From: Polyporus tsugae
Lineage: Eukaryota > Basidiomycota > Agaricomycetes > Polyporales > Polyporaceae
Length of the DNA: 64,000 nt
NCBI GenBank assembly: GCA_024305745.1
Contig: JAHRBS010000002.1
Location: forward strand, 496,001 to 560,000
Direction of reading: 5' to 3'
In this document: one piece after another, positions 39,994 through 50,300 of the stretch
Layout of the letters: each line of letters opens with the position of its first letter
How positions within the stretch are numbered: the first letter of the stretch is position 1
Notes under the pieces: generated by a model
The model's database searches: none
Told to the model about the DNA's origin: nothing
Seen by the model: only the letters and a program-made list of their open reading frames with translations
Translations under genes and position numbers: made by a program

Positions 39994-40580
39994 GTTGACG
40001 TCGCTCTGGACCTGCTGTCCGTCACATTATATAGCTTCTGAACAAGCCGTTGACTAACCGTCAGGATTTACAGTGGCACTAGGCAAAGATGAACGGCGAA
40101 GACTTACATGAGCTTCCGAACATCGGGGACTTCTCCGCACCAGCGAACAGCATATGACTAGTCATATGGGCTCTCAGCTGTTTCTCTGGAGGAAAGAAGC
40201 GGATGAGGGTATGTAGTAAACCACATGCCCGCAAAGTCCGAGTCGAGGTCATGAGCCTGTTGGAAAACATATTAGCCCACATTGCGTGATGCCATTGACC
40301 GTAAGACATAGAACTGCGCGTTCTACTTCAGGGCAGCAAGGTTGTCTGCACATTCTCCGCGACAAGATGACGGTGGGCAAAAGGGGGTCCATTGGGGGTG
40401 AAGGTGTCGTAGGACTAGTGGCATCGGTTTGTGAATCAGTGTGAGGATATGGACTCTGTTCTACCTCAGATTGGAGGCTCCTTCCACTCAGCGTGTGCTA
40501 GCTGAAGTTACACAGGCCGAGAACCCCCCAAAAATCATGGAACAAAGCTGGAGAGAATGGTTGATGACAAGTGATGGGTG
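37815..40580 (-). repeat. Inverted segmental duplication, arm B
   Basis: Reverse-complement counterpart of 690-3428. It includes the GH78 gene and its upstream region with the minus-strand TATATAA at 40025-40031, the tctgttctac / ggaggctcc blocks near 40460-40480 and cttgtcat / ccattctctcc near 40540-40570. The internal 34 kb between the arms carries unrelated single-copy genes. Confidence 0.9.
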
Positions 40581-41284
40581 TATGTATATGATGGAGTTCA
40601 AGATGGTGATGATGGTGTCTACTGACCGACACAGGGGGCAGAGCATAGTGAAAGGACGTTGGAGTGGTTGTTTCAGCGACATGCATATGCCAGTGACTCT
40701 TAGGCCCTCCCGTTGGATCGGACTGCTTCGACGCAGAATGGTCCGTGTCACTCATGCCGGGAGCCCAAGAAATCGTCAACCCAGGCGACTTAGCGAGAGA
40801 AAACTAGAATGATTGATGAGAAGAGACTGAAGATGTCTGAAGGGAAGTAGAGCTCAGGATGAAGGTCAAGCTCGTCAGGCGATCCCAGAGTAAACAGTCC
40901 GAGTCACGGCTGAGAACGTTGTCAGGAGTCGGATGGCTGCCCCCAGGCACAACCGTGCTACCGCCAAGCCTCGGGCCGGGCATATCAGTCTACGTTAGAC
41001 AACGCTCCGGATCTTGTAACATGCACATTGGGTCCCTCTGGGTAAGCCTGTATTTGATGTGAAGTTGAATCATTCCGAACTCTCGACACCGGGAGGTCCA
41101 GCGCAAACACTCGGCTACGCAAAGCACACGTGGTCGAACCGACGAGACTACAGGCTGGTTCGGGAAGAGTGGCCAAGAACAGGCGGACGTTCGTCCGTTC
41201 TTTCCCGCCCGAGTCATCGGATGCATCGACCTTCAAGTGGACTGCCAACCATGGCCTGTGCATCCTCCTTTTTGTTTGCACCAT
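39994..41284. other. Region between GH78 copy 2 and kinase copy 3
   Basis: To about 40580 this is the duplicated GH78 upstream segment. From about 40985 it is the start of the kinase repeat unit (shared with about 13378). The 400 bp between shows no recognised feature. No gene. Confidence 0.6.
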
Positions 41285-42889
41285 TATGTCCCTCCTCCCT
41301 GCACCCCGTCCGGTTCGGCGTGACCAACAACTCATGCGCCTGAGACACAGACATGGTCCAATAGGCGAGGGTACTTTTGGTACGTGGACTCGGAGCATCC
41401 CAATTGTCCGGCACGGCTGACGGTATCGCACAGCGAGGGTGTACATAGCGCTTGTTACGAACGAGCGTGTTCTTCGTCCCGTAGCCCTCAAGAAGGTACA
41501 CATCACAGACTATGCCAAGTATCCGCCACTCCTCCACGAAGCGGCTGCCCTACTGCGACTTCGAGGTTTGATCTTTATATTCCTGACTTTTCGTCTACGG
41601 TCTCACGGCAGATCGTTCGTTGCAGGCCATCGTAGCATTCCTGACGTTTACGGCTGGGGGCGCTCGCAATTCTTCGAATACCTCTCGCTAGAGTTGTTGG
41701 GGCCAGATCCGCACACTTGGTTCATCCTCAAGCAGAAGCCGCTGAACTTCCAGAATCTTATCGCGATCGTATGGCAGATGGTATGTTACGAGGTACCTGA
41801 CAATGGAGCTCCACTGAGCTCCGTGCTACTAGCTCGACGTCCTTGAGTATATCCACTCTCAGGGCATCATCCACTGCGACATCAAGCCGTCCAACATCAT
41901 GCTCGGGTGAGGTGACAACAAGTGGCGCGTTTTCCTTGGCGACTTTGGCCTTTCCCTTCCCTTTGACCCTAAAAATCCACCTTCCGAGCCGACGACACTC
42001 CACAGAGGATCAGGATACTATATGAGCCTCAACAATCATCTTCATGGAGGTGAGAATCGTCGAATCAGATCAACGCAACCACTAACCCAGGCCATGTGTC
42101 GGTAGCTTTGTCCCCCCATGGAGTCACTCGCGTACACCATTCTCGAGTTACGACTGGGCTGCCTCCCATGGGCCAGGTCCATGTCTCTCGCGGATGTGTT
42201 TGTCTCGAAGCAAAGGTGGACGGGAGAACACTGGGCGGCGACCACGGGCTGTCCGGAGGTCTACGGGGACTTCCTGGATTCCGTCCGGGATCGAAGCCAA
42301 GCGCTGGACTATGCGCGGTGGAAACAGGCCTTCTGCGGCAATTCGGTGCCCACACCGCCCGGCGCTGAGCCGCCTTACAAGTACAAACCTTTGGACGACG
42401 ACGCCCCGACTTGTCGCAATGGATACAACGACTCGGAGTCGAACACACCCCTGACAGCGGCGGAGCTGGCGCGGGTGCCGAAGAGCCCCGAGCCGTGGCC
42501 CTGGTTGTCCGGAAGTTCACATGGTTTTCGTGCGCAGTCGACGTGGTCAGGACCGGTCACGCTGGAAGAGGCGGCGAGAGCGGGAGCTCGTTCTGCGGGA
42601 GTTGGCGCTGATCGATCGACCTCCGACTTGCGGGGCGTCCCTGACCGCGTCGGATCCGTCAGAGGTGATGAGGCTGTTCGGTGCCAACATCCCGGGTGAG
42701 AGCGTCAGTAGCGCAATGGGGGACGAGTCGGACGGCCATGGCAGAGACGAGAGGAATGGGAGCGGGCAAGTCCAGAGTGGTAGTGAGAGCGACAAGGACC
42801 TGGTCGTCACGCACGAGTCGGGTGAGAGGAGCGTTTTCGACGACTCGGATTTCAGGCAGTTCTACGATCCCGAGTACGGCCGTAAATGA
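41285..42889 (+). pseudogene. CK1-like protein kinase, copy 3 (multiple lesions)
   Basis: It begins MSLLPAPRPVRRD and follows the same exon plan (GEGTFG; VALKKVHITDYAKYP; intact GDFGLS equivalent). Lesions relative to copies 1 and 2: the shared TGA after NIMLG at 41909-41911; an 8-nt loss in the HDDMES segment at about 42113, shifting the frame; and loss of 11 nt near 42577 in the tail (gaggcggcgag followed directly by agcgggagc). The 3' frame ends FDDSDFRQFYDPEYGRK at 42889. With three independent breaks it cannot make the full protein. Confidence 0.8.
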
Positions 42890-43308
42890 GGGCGACGCTC
42901 GCAAGTTGAGGTCAAGAGAAGGACTTGTCGGGCCATGACGTACCCGTACGTGCATACAGTCTCGTTTTGTCCATCCCAAGTGGCAGTTTATCCATTGTCT
43001 GTTCGGAACGTTGGTCCGAGGTCCGTACTAGTCGCGAGCTCAGCGTTGTGACTGGCCATGGCTGCCGGTGATACTTGAAGTTGTGCCCGCCAAAGGTACG
43101 ATTTCTAACATGTAGTAACTTTTTGGGGGGAAATCGATACTCACTGTACTCGCGTGAACTCACTTGAGACCGTAGCTCCCATTTCTGTGATTCCCAATGT
43201 CTACTTTAAAGTGCATGCGGGTCGACTAGATGACAGCAGCTGGTGCGCAAGCTCGATCGGCGCATCTCCTTAATCTGTAGTATATGCGTTAATTAAGCAC
43301 ACTGAATA
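42890..43308. other. Short intergenic region after kinase copy 3
   Basis: The first 130 bp or so are shared with the downstream side of kinase copy 1 (agtttatccattgt). No gene is seen. Confidence 0.5.
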
Positions 43309-43492
43309 TGAATTGCTGGACACGATCGGCAACGGAACTGGCTTGGAAGCTGCGCTGTTCGACCCCGCCAAGGTCTCGCACGGGGGTGAGGGCTACTTCT
43401 TGGTCAGGGACGGGGAGCATGGCATGGACTAGATCGTCGGGGCGTGCGGCCAGGCTTTGGTCGAGCTCGGACTTGAAGGCGGCTGTTCTTGA
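43309..43492 (+). pseudogene. Relic of the epimerase gene (C-terminal fragment)
   Basis: In one frame the DNA reads AALFDPAKVSHGGEGYF, then DGEHGMD, a TAG stop (43430-43432), then IVGACGQALVELGLE. This matches the C-terminal part of epimerase paralogue 1 (AALFDLARVSHGREGYFF, GGEHGMDEIVGACGEALVELGLA) almost residue for residue, with GAA/GAG turned into the TAG. Neither the Rossmann N-terminus nor the last 60 residues is present. It is a truncated, dead copy lying on the opposite strand to its source. Confidence 0.85.
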
Positions 43493-43587
43493 ACGTGAAC
43501 GAGAGACGGTCCCCACCACAGTTCAAGTTCTGCGTGCAATACATGTTCTTACATAGACGGCATGGCAAGCATTCGTTTCCGTCCTCG

Positions 43588-45487
43588 TCACTGGTTGCTC
43601 ATGTATGTACGAGGGAACGTTGTGTAGATACATGGCGAATCAGCGAGGTCGTCCGCATCGATATCAAAGCCATCCTGACGTTTGAGCCTCCCCGTCTTTT
43701 TATCCCATTCATGAAAGCAGCGCGCTGCTGCCAGCGGGTTGACACCCACCGCCGTCAAGCACACCTCCCCGGCGCCGCCGAGAGTGAAAAGTGCAATCCG
43801 AGAGCCGAAAGGGACGACCGCGCTTTTCCTGTAGAAACCGGCGACATGAGGTTCATGCCTAGGAAGCGTCCCGCTCCTCAGCACGACCGACCCGCGCTCG
43901 CCCCAGTTGCGCCATGGAAACACGCACGGCACGGACTCGCCCATCGCGATCGCGGATGTACGCTCCATGTGTTCGAGAAAGGTGGACCGCGGGATCAACA
44001 AGACGAAGGTGGAATCCAGGGATTCGCCTAGACGCTTGCGGAGCTTGGCGGACTCGAACATGTGGAAGTGGTCCGCGACCGTCTTGAACGCAGGGTCGGG
44101 CCAGAACAGTGCCGACGGTGGGGGTACTAAGGCAGGAGGCGCACAGGGACTGGGCTCCACAATGCAGCATTCCTGCGCGTGCGGGAAGAGCTCGAGCGCG
44201 AACAGCGATGTTGTTACGTGAGTGTCGACAACCGTGACGGATGGGAGGCCTGTGATCTCGGAATATGGACAGGCAGGCTCGGCCTCAGAGGTTGCGATGC
44301 GATATACAGCGACCTTCCCCTTCAGAGCGACGGCGAGGTATTCCATGTCGATGAAGGTATAGGTGAATAGGATGAATCTCCCAGATTCTAATTGTGAGAA
44401 GTGCCCGTGCTGTTGTTGGAGATTAGCCATATCAGGATCCCTCTCTTCCAATCCCTCTCTTCCAGTGCATAGGTGAGTTCCTCGCCGTGATGCGGCACCT
44501 TCCAGGCGACATACGGACCGTATATCTGTGCGTCCATGATTCGCGTCCTGCGACCAGCGTAGAGCCCTAGGGGAACGGTAGAGAAAGAGACATTTTTCAC
44601 ATCGAGAACTGCCTGCGTCGCCTCCGGATGTTCCGTTGGCACCAGAGCCCCCAACGAGCGTAAATGGACTCTCGCATTCCTGACAAAATGCTGCATCAGA
44701 GCACAAACTCGTGCAACGAAAAAGAAAACGCTATGATAGCCCACACCTCGAGTCATCCGGCACGTCCTCGCACAGAATGAGAAGGTCCTGCGCAACATCA
44801 ACAGCCACTAACCCCACTCCATCCTCGAGCGGAATAGCCCATCTCCGTGCTTCCAGGCCGTCGAGGACGGAAGGCGGCGCATGCACAGCCAGCGTCCGTC
44901 CATGATTCCGAACGTACGCCGTCGGACAGCGGCCGCGACGGGCGACAGCCTTTTGCACCTCCGACCAGCCGCTCCCCTCGTACTCCTCTTTGCCTTCGCT
45001 CGGAGTCGGGGGGGGGCGGCAAACGGTTGTGCACCATACTCTCGCAGGGCCCGAATCCTCTCCCGAGTGGTCTGACCAGCGGTCGACGGTCCGTCTATCA
45101 TCCCGTTTATGCCGAGTTCGATCGTGTACACCAAACGCTCGCTTCCTTTGATGAGGTGCCTCAGCGCGCGGCACACCTGCGGTGCCTCGAGTAAGCACCA
45201 AAATCACAACCTTATGCTGAGATCGGAACTTCGCTGACCTGTTTGCAGCGCAACAAGCTCCGAGCGTCCAGTTCGCACAGTATGAGGAACAGCACGTCAT
45301 CCGGGAGATAGTCGAAAGAACCAGTACCGGAGTTTGTGGGGCGAGATCGAGGTACCGGTACAGCCTTGGGAAGGCATGGTAGCGGGAAGTGCCAGTCGAG
45401 TCGCCGCGTCATCGTGGCCATCATGGCCCGACCTTCCTGTCCCAATCTTCTGCGCAGCTTGCTGAAGGAGAACGGCATCATCTTCAT
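43588..45487 (-). pseudogene. F-box protein gene, frame broken by a 14-bp tandem duplication
   Basis: Exons 45487-45239, 45176-45035, 44993-44747 and 44679 onward. The F-box reads LPDDVLFLILCELDARSLLRCKQ then VCRALRHLIKGSE, followed by a basidiomycete F-box-type body (GWSEVQ, AYVRNHGRTLAVH, AVDVAQDLLILCEDVPDD). A perfect 14-bp duplication at 44437-44464 shifts the frame, so the written sequence stops at 44388 after about 309 residues. Counting without one copy, the frame continues exactly to the stop at 43588 (about 571 residues), with clear protein sequence such as FTYTFIDMEYLAVAL. The second intron (44994-45034) is only 41 nt and spans a C9 run; a frameshift there is an alternative. The first methionine is uncertain. 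Confidence 0.7.
44437..44464. repeat. Perfect 14-bp tandem duplication inside the F-box gene
   Basis: atccctctcttcca occurs twice head to tail (44437-44450 and 44451-44464). Since 14 is not a multiple of three, it shifts the reading frame of the surrounding exon. No other repeat unit flanks it, so it looks like a single slippage event or an assembly artefact. Confidence 0.95.
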
Positions 45488-46881
45488 AGCCAAGACCCGA
45501 ATATGCCGGCAGTGGACGGGGACGAGCGAGAGCAACGGCACCAACTTTCGCAAGCTCGCAGTGGCTGCTCTTGAATCCCAGAGTCACGGTCATCCTCGAG
45601 CATCGAGGCACCCAGGGGCCAGCGGTGCCGGTACCGACGTCCATAACGAAGCGCGGAAAGGGAACTTGAGCGGCAAGCTGGAAGGCTGGAAGATGCCGTA
45701 TACACTGCGGAGGCAAACTCGGAAGTCGGTCTTTGATCTTACAGCTAGTTTCACAACGATACGGAAAACGCGTTTTCGTGCGAGCCAGCGTCTGCAAGGC
45801 GCTTTGTGACCAGAATGCTGTGCCGGGCTGACGGACCACCAAGAAAGCCGGAGAACCGGAAAGTCACCCTGTCACAGCATGGCCCTCGAGCGCCCTTGGC
45901 GTCGTGTTCGTTCATGAAATGAGATAGAAACACTTCTGTTTGTATTTTATTGGGACCCTTAGATTAAATCTGCAGCAATCCGCTTGTTTGAAGCATGGAA
46001 CTGTTGGGTTGAAGCCCACAATTGGTGGTCACCCCGCGTAACGCCCAGTAACTCGTCACACATTCTTGGCTTTCAGGTCCCGTGATCCACTGGCGTCTCC
46101 GGAAGCGCCTTGGAGGCGCTGGCTCGCACGAAAATGTGTTTTCCGTATCGTTGTGAAAAGAGCTGTAACGGATACCAGCTGAACGAACGCCGACGCTTCT
46201 ACTAAATAATACGACAACCACGAACCTTGCATGCATAAACACAAGGTCTTGGGGCGCTCCAGCGGAGGCACTGAGTGCAAAATTCGGCTTGTCCATTAGA
46301 GTTCTGTAACAGCACAGACATGCGTATGTACTACTTAGTAGGTGTGCTACAAATACGTAAGTTGCGCATCCGACGAGCTAGTACTGTCCGAGGAGAGTGA
46401 AAATGCGCGAATTGGTACCACGGATGTCACCTTCCCGCGTTCCAGCGGCCGGCAAGCGCGATTGCCAGACTGTGGCTGGCAAAACGTCGTAAAGTAAGTA
46501 ACTGTCGTGGTGTGTGTATGAAACGAGTGCGAAGGTTGCGGAGCGCGCGTCGACTGGGCTCCGATCCAAGGGTGTTTGTCCGTGTGTAAAGGTATGCTGC
46601 AGAAGGTAAAGTGGGGGGTGAGATTATACGAATGAGGGGGGCCCGGAAGACCAAGGTGCGGGGCACGGAACGACGAACCGAAGCGATACAGAAATCACAT
46701 GAACGGGGGGCCAGAAAATGTCATAAAGAGAAGCGTCCGAGCGCACAAGGATCCATAGCATGATCAAACTGGGGCGAGGGGAATCGAACGGTGTTGTGCG
46801 GGGTAGTAGAGAATGAACGAGGTATCGCAGGTCCGGGTAGCAGTAGATTGGGAGAGGAACCGAATCAAGCTGTATGCGCGA
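45488..46881. other. Intergenic region with an inverted repeat
   Basis: About 1.4 kb between the F-box gene and the GH17 gene. Apart from the 65-bp inverted repeat at 45739-45805 / 46103-46167, no coding or RNA feature is recognised. Confidence 0.55.
45739..46167. repeat. Inverted repeat with about 65-bp arms and 300-bp spacer
   Basis: The left arm 45739-45805 (core cacaacgatacggaaaac, gtgcgagccagcg) is found in reverse complement at 46103-46167 with about ten mismatches. The spacer has no coding content. It could be a relic of a small inverted-repeat element or a duplicated exon fragment; no target-site duplication is obvious. Confidence 0.75.
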
Positions 46882-48891
46882 TTAGCAAGAAGGGATCGTG
46901 ATGTCCTTGAGGGTCCGGCTGCAGATCGCGCACGACAGTCAGCACTCTCAAACTACAGCGCCAGACACTAATGAGAAATGACGCACTTGGAGTAGAAGAG
47001 GCCCCAATGGCCCTCGACGCCGCCGAACTGCGTGTCCTTCCATATCTCGTCGAAGTACTCGAAGAAGAAGTACCCCGTGCCGTTCTTATTCGCCTGGCAG
47101 ACGAACGTATTAAGGAATATCTATTCATCACGTCAGCACCACACTACCAACTCAATACGACACGCAAAGCGACCCGACGTACCTGGAGGTTCGGCTCAGA
47201 CGCGATCGATGGCCCGTTACTCTCGTTGCCCGCGTCCTTGGACGCCGTCGGCCAACCTGTCTCCGCGATGTACATCGTCGGGTGGTTCGAGAGCGCGGCG
47301 GCGGGCTGGACGTTGGTTTCCTGGAAGAACTCGTTCACCCAGCCCGCGGACTGGTCGATCGACACGTTCGCGAACCACGCGTGGATGTTCGACATGCCGT
47401 AGTCGACCGCCCCGAGCACCTCGTTGTTGAAGTACGCTCCCGCGTCGGCAGTCCCGATCGGCAGCGTCTTGCTCAGGCCCAGCGCCTGCACGGCGGTGCG
47501 CGTGTCCGTGATGTTCGAGATGAGCAGTTGCGCGCCAGTGTTGCCCACCGCGCTGTTCGGGTCCGTGGCGCCGTTGGCGTTCAGGTAGCTGTGCGGGACC
47601 CGCGCGCCAGTCAGTCACCGGCGGAGTTACGACATGATAGATAGACGACGTACTTCAGCATGTACTCATTGCCAACAGTAATGCCCGAGACATGGTCGGT
47701 GCCGTACTTCTTCAACGCGTCAACTATGGCGTCACGTTGCCTTGTGTAGGGCGCGGGGTCGGTGGGAATGGGGTAGTTCCCGAGCCAGACGGTCATGTTG
47801 ACCTTGGTCTGGTTGATGGCCTCGAGCTGTCCAACACCATAATTAATGCGGCCGTCCTGTGGCACATGCGGGACACACGGCGACGTACCACCAACTCCGT
47901 CTGGTTGCAGTCGGCGCCATACAGACGAATTTGCTGTGTGATGATGTGGTTAGAGGAGCGCTGCGGCTATCGGCACAGGTGGGAACGTACGTCTGTGAGC
48001 TGCGAGAGAAGCTGCGAAAAGACGCAGGAACGGATCAAAGAGATCAGCATGAGACACGGACTGCGAACAGCGGGCGCGCGGAGGTACCTGGATGTCCGTA
48101 ATGACGTCCGCTATCGTGGCGTCAGCGTCAGAATACAGGCGACGGAGGGAGTGTGACCAAACACACCGAGCTTATTGCCGCAAGCGGGGTACTGCGAGCC
48201 CTCGGGGGTGTATGCGATGCCCCAGAAGGACTTTATGAGCCTCGAGTCGTGCACGAAGGTGCTGGGGTCATTTGGGTCGGTCTGGTTGACAGTGGTAGAC
48301 GATGAACCTGAGCTTGTCTTGCTGCTCGACTTGTGGCTGTTGGCCACGCCGACGCCTACTCCGACACCGATGGCGATTATTGCAATGATCGCAACGAGAC
48401 CGCCGATGAGCTTCGTACGGTGCGTCGCCACCGCGCAATGAGCGAGCGGATCGAAGTCTAAATGAGCGAAAGGAGCTGGGGACTCACGAGCCACTTTGAC
48501 CGCTTATTCCTCGACTGCTCCTTCTCGAGCCACGTGTTGTCGAACGGCTGGCTGGAGTATGAGGAGTCCATGTTGGAGTAGCCCTGCTGCTGAACATTGT
48601 TGTAGCCCTGGCTGGGGTTGTTGAGAGGCATAGCGGGGTTGTCCGAGTAGGGGTCAGTGTGCTCGACGGGCGGGTAGTCTTGAGGGGCGGCCGGTGGCGG
48701 GGTGGGCGAGTGGGCAAGACTGGCGTGGCTGGCGGCGGCACTGTTCCTGGGGGAGTTGTTGGCAGAGAGGGTGAGGGCGTAGGGGTCGTCAAAGCTCGAC
48801 AGACGGTGGGGTGGCTGCGCAGCAGGTGGAGAGGGGGGCAAGTTTATGAATGGAGGCGAACAGGGGAGTCGCTTAGCGTGAATTTGAACAT
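46882..48891 (-). CDS. Membrane-anchored GH17 beta-1,3-glucanase / glucanosyltransferase
   Basis: Ten exons give 489 residues: 48891-48862, 48814-48488, 48410-48167, 48110-48088, 48011-47991, 47933-47889, 47856-47654, 47588-47183, 47120-46987, 46918-46882. A Pro/Ser/Gln-rich cytosolic N-terminus ends in basic NKRSKW. One transmembrane helix follows (LIGGLVAIIAIIAIGVGVGV), then a Ser/Thr-rich stalk and the GH17 barrel. The barrel begins SFWGIAYTPEG and IRLYGADCNQTE, with the acid/base glutamate in TVGNEY and the nucleophile in AETGWPT. A type II membrane topology for cell-wall remodelling is implied. The very first exon (30 nt) is the least certain part. Confidence 0.85.
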
Positions 48892-50300
48892 ACCGGCAAG
48901 TATGAGGGATATTCTGGGCCAGAATTCGAGGCGACCACCCGCGTGGGATCGGGACGGCTGAAGGACGGCATCTGCAGCTATTTCTGCTCGCTTGAACGGC
49001 TCTTGTTCGGTCACCAGGTCGTCAGTAGCGTCAGTCGCAGAGGGCGCGCTCGTCAGGTCGTCAGTGGGGGCGGTCAGCAGAGGCCGAGGGCCAGTGAGTC
49101 GTAAGAGAAACGGAGGAGGAGGGCGTTTGGGGCGTGGATGGACCAAGGCCTCTTTGGACATGGCCCATGGCGATGACTGTGAGCGTGCACCGAGCGCTGC
49201 GACACTCGACCCGGAACCGCCGAGCTCAAGCCGAACCTGGCCTGCACCTATTTCGGGAGTGGTCCTACTATGAATGAATGACTTCCTTGCGTGGGCCCTG
49301 CAGCTGCCTCTGGTCTGAGTCGCTCATTGAATTTTACCCTGCGTCGCCCTCGACGTAGCACAGCAGTCGAATGTCGTCGACGTCCGTCTTGTCCTCGATC
49401 CCAAGCAAATCCCAAGTAAGCCCATAATAATCAATATTAATCCACCTGAGCCTCGGCAGTTCTTAGGCACAAACTGCGGACGAGGCCTCGCGGTCACACC
49501 GTCCCACCTGTTTCTAAATCTAAATTCCCGACCTCCGTCGACATGACGATATTAATTACAAGCATCACGACAGGCCGACAGACGGCAGTCAATAAAAGAA
49601 CCAGATGCCAGACGGCAAGTGGATTCGTATGACGGGAGTCGCAGCAAACCACCGGCACATCAGCTCGAAGATCAATTATAGCCCCCGGCCGAGCTTGAGC
49701 TTGAAGCTTGAACTTGCACTAAAAATACTGAGCGAGTCTGCAGTCCGACAACCCTGTGCGCCTTTGACCGATATCCAAAGTCCGTGCCAACAGAAGATGA
49801 TAAGACATGGACATGAGTGATGCAGGCGGAGATAAAAGAGAGCGAGAGGCGACGGAAAGGGGTTGGAAATCGGTTGAGGTCGTATATACGCATCAAGGCA
49901 GACGCAGAGTGCTGCGGAACGGAGGGAGAGACTGGGGGAGATAACGCGGAGAGACGAGGGTCAGAGGACGGATGGCAGGACGGGTTGGTACCGAAGAGGG
50001 CGGAAAGCTAATCACAACAACATACTGTATATGTATATCATAACAACATCGCGAGCGCATCCAAAAGGCAGACGGCATCCCCTCTGCCAGACGCTGCCCA
50101 CCAACACCGGAATATAACGAGCATTGGACAGAAGGTACGCAAGGAATCAGCAGAAAACGTGGGGTAGTACTTGTACGGTGGTATAGCAGATGCGGTGACG
50201 CGATCAGTGACGACGGGAGAACCAAGCGAAGAAGACAAGGAACAGAAAGCAGAGCGGAAGCAACAGGGAACCATCCACGCGCATCGCACACGCAGCTCGG
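48892..50300. other. Intergenic region
   Basis: Upstream of the GH17 gene and downstream of the RhoGAP gene. A minus-strand frame at 48844-49161 could be 5' UTR or another exon of the GH17 gene but carries no motif. The remainder is AT-richer with purine-rich runs around 49800-49980. Nothing is recognised. Confidence 0.5.

Noticed and set aside
46770..46795. tRNA-like gaatcgaac segment
   Set aside because: The T-arm-like bases are not followed by a matching acceptor stem or an anticodon arm on either strand.
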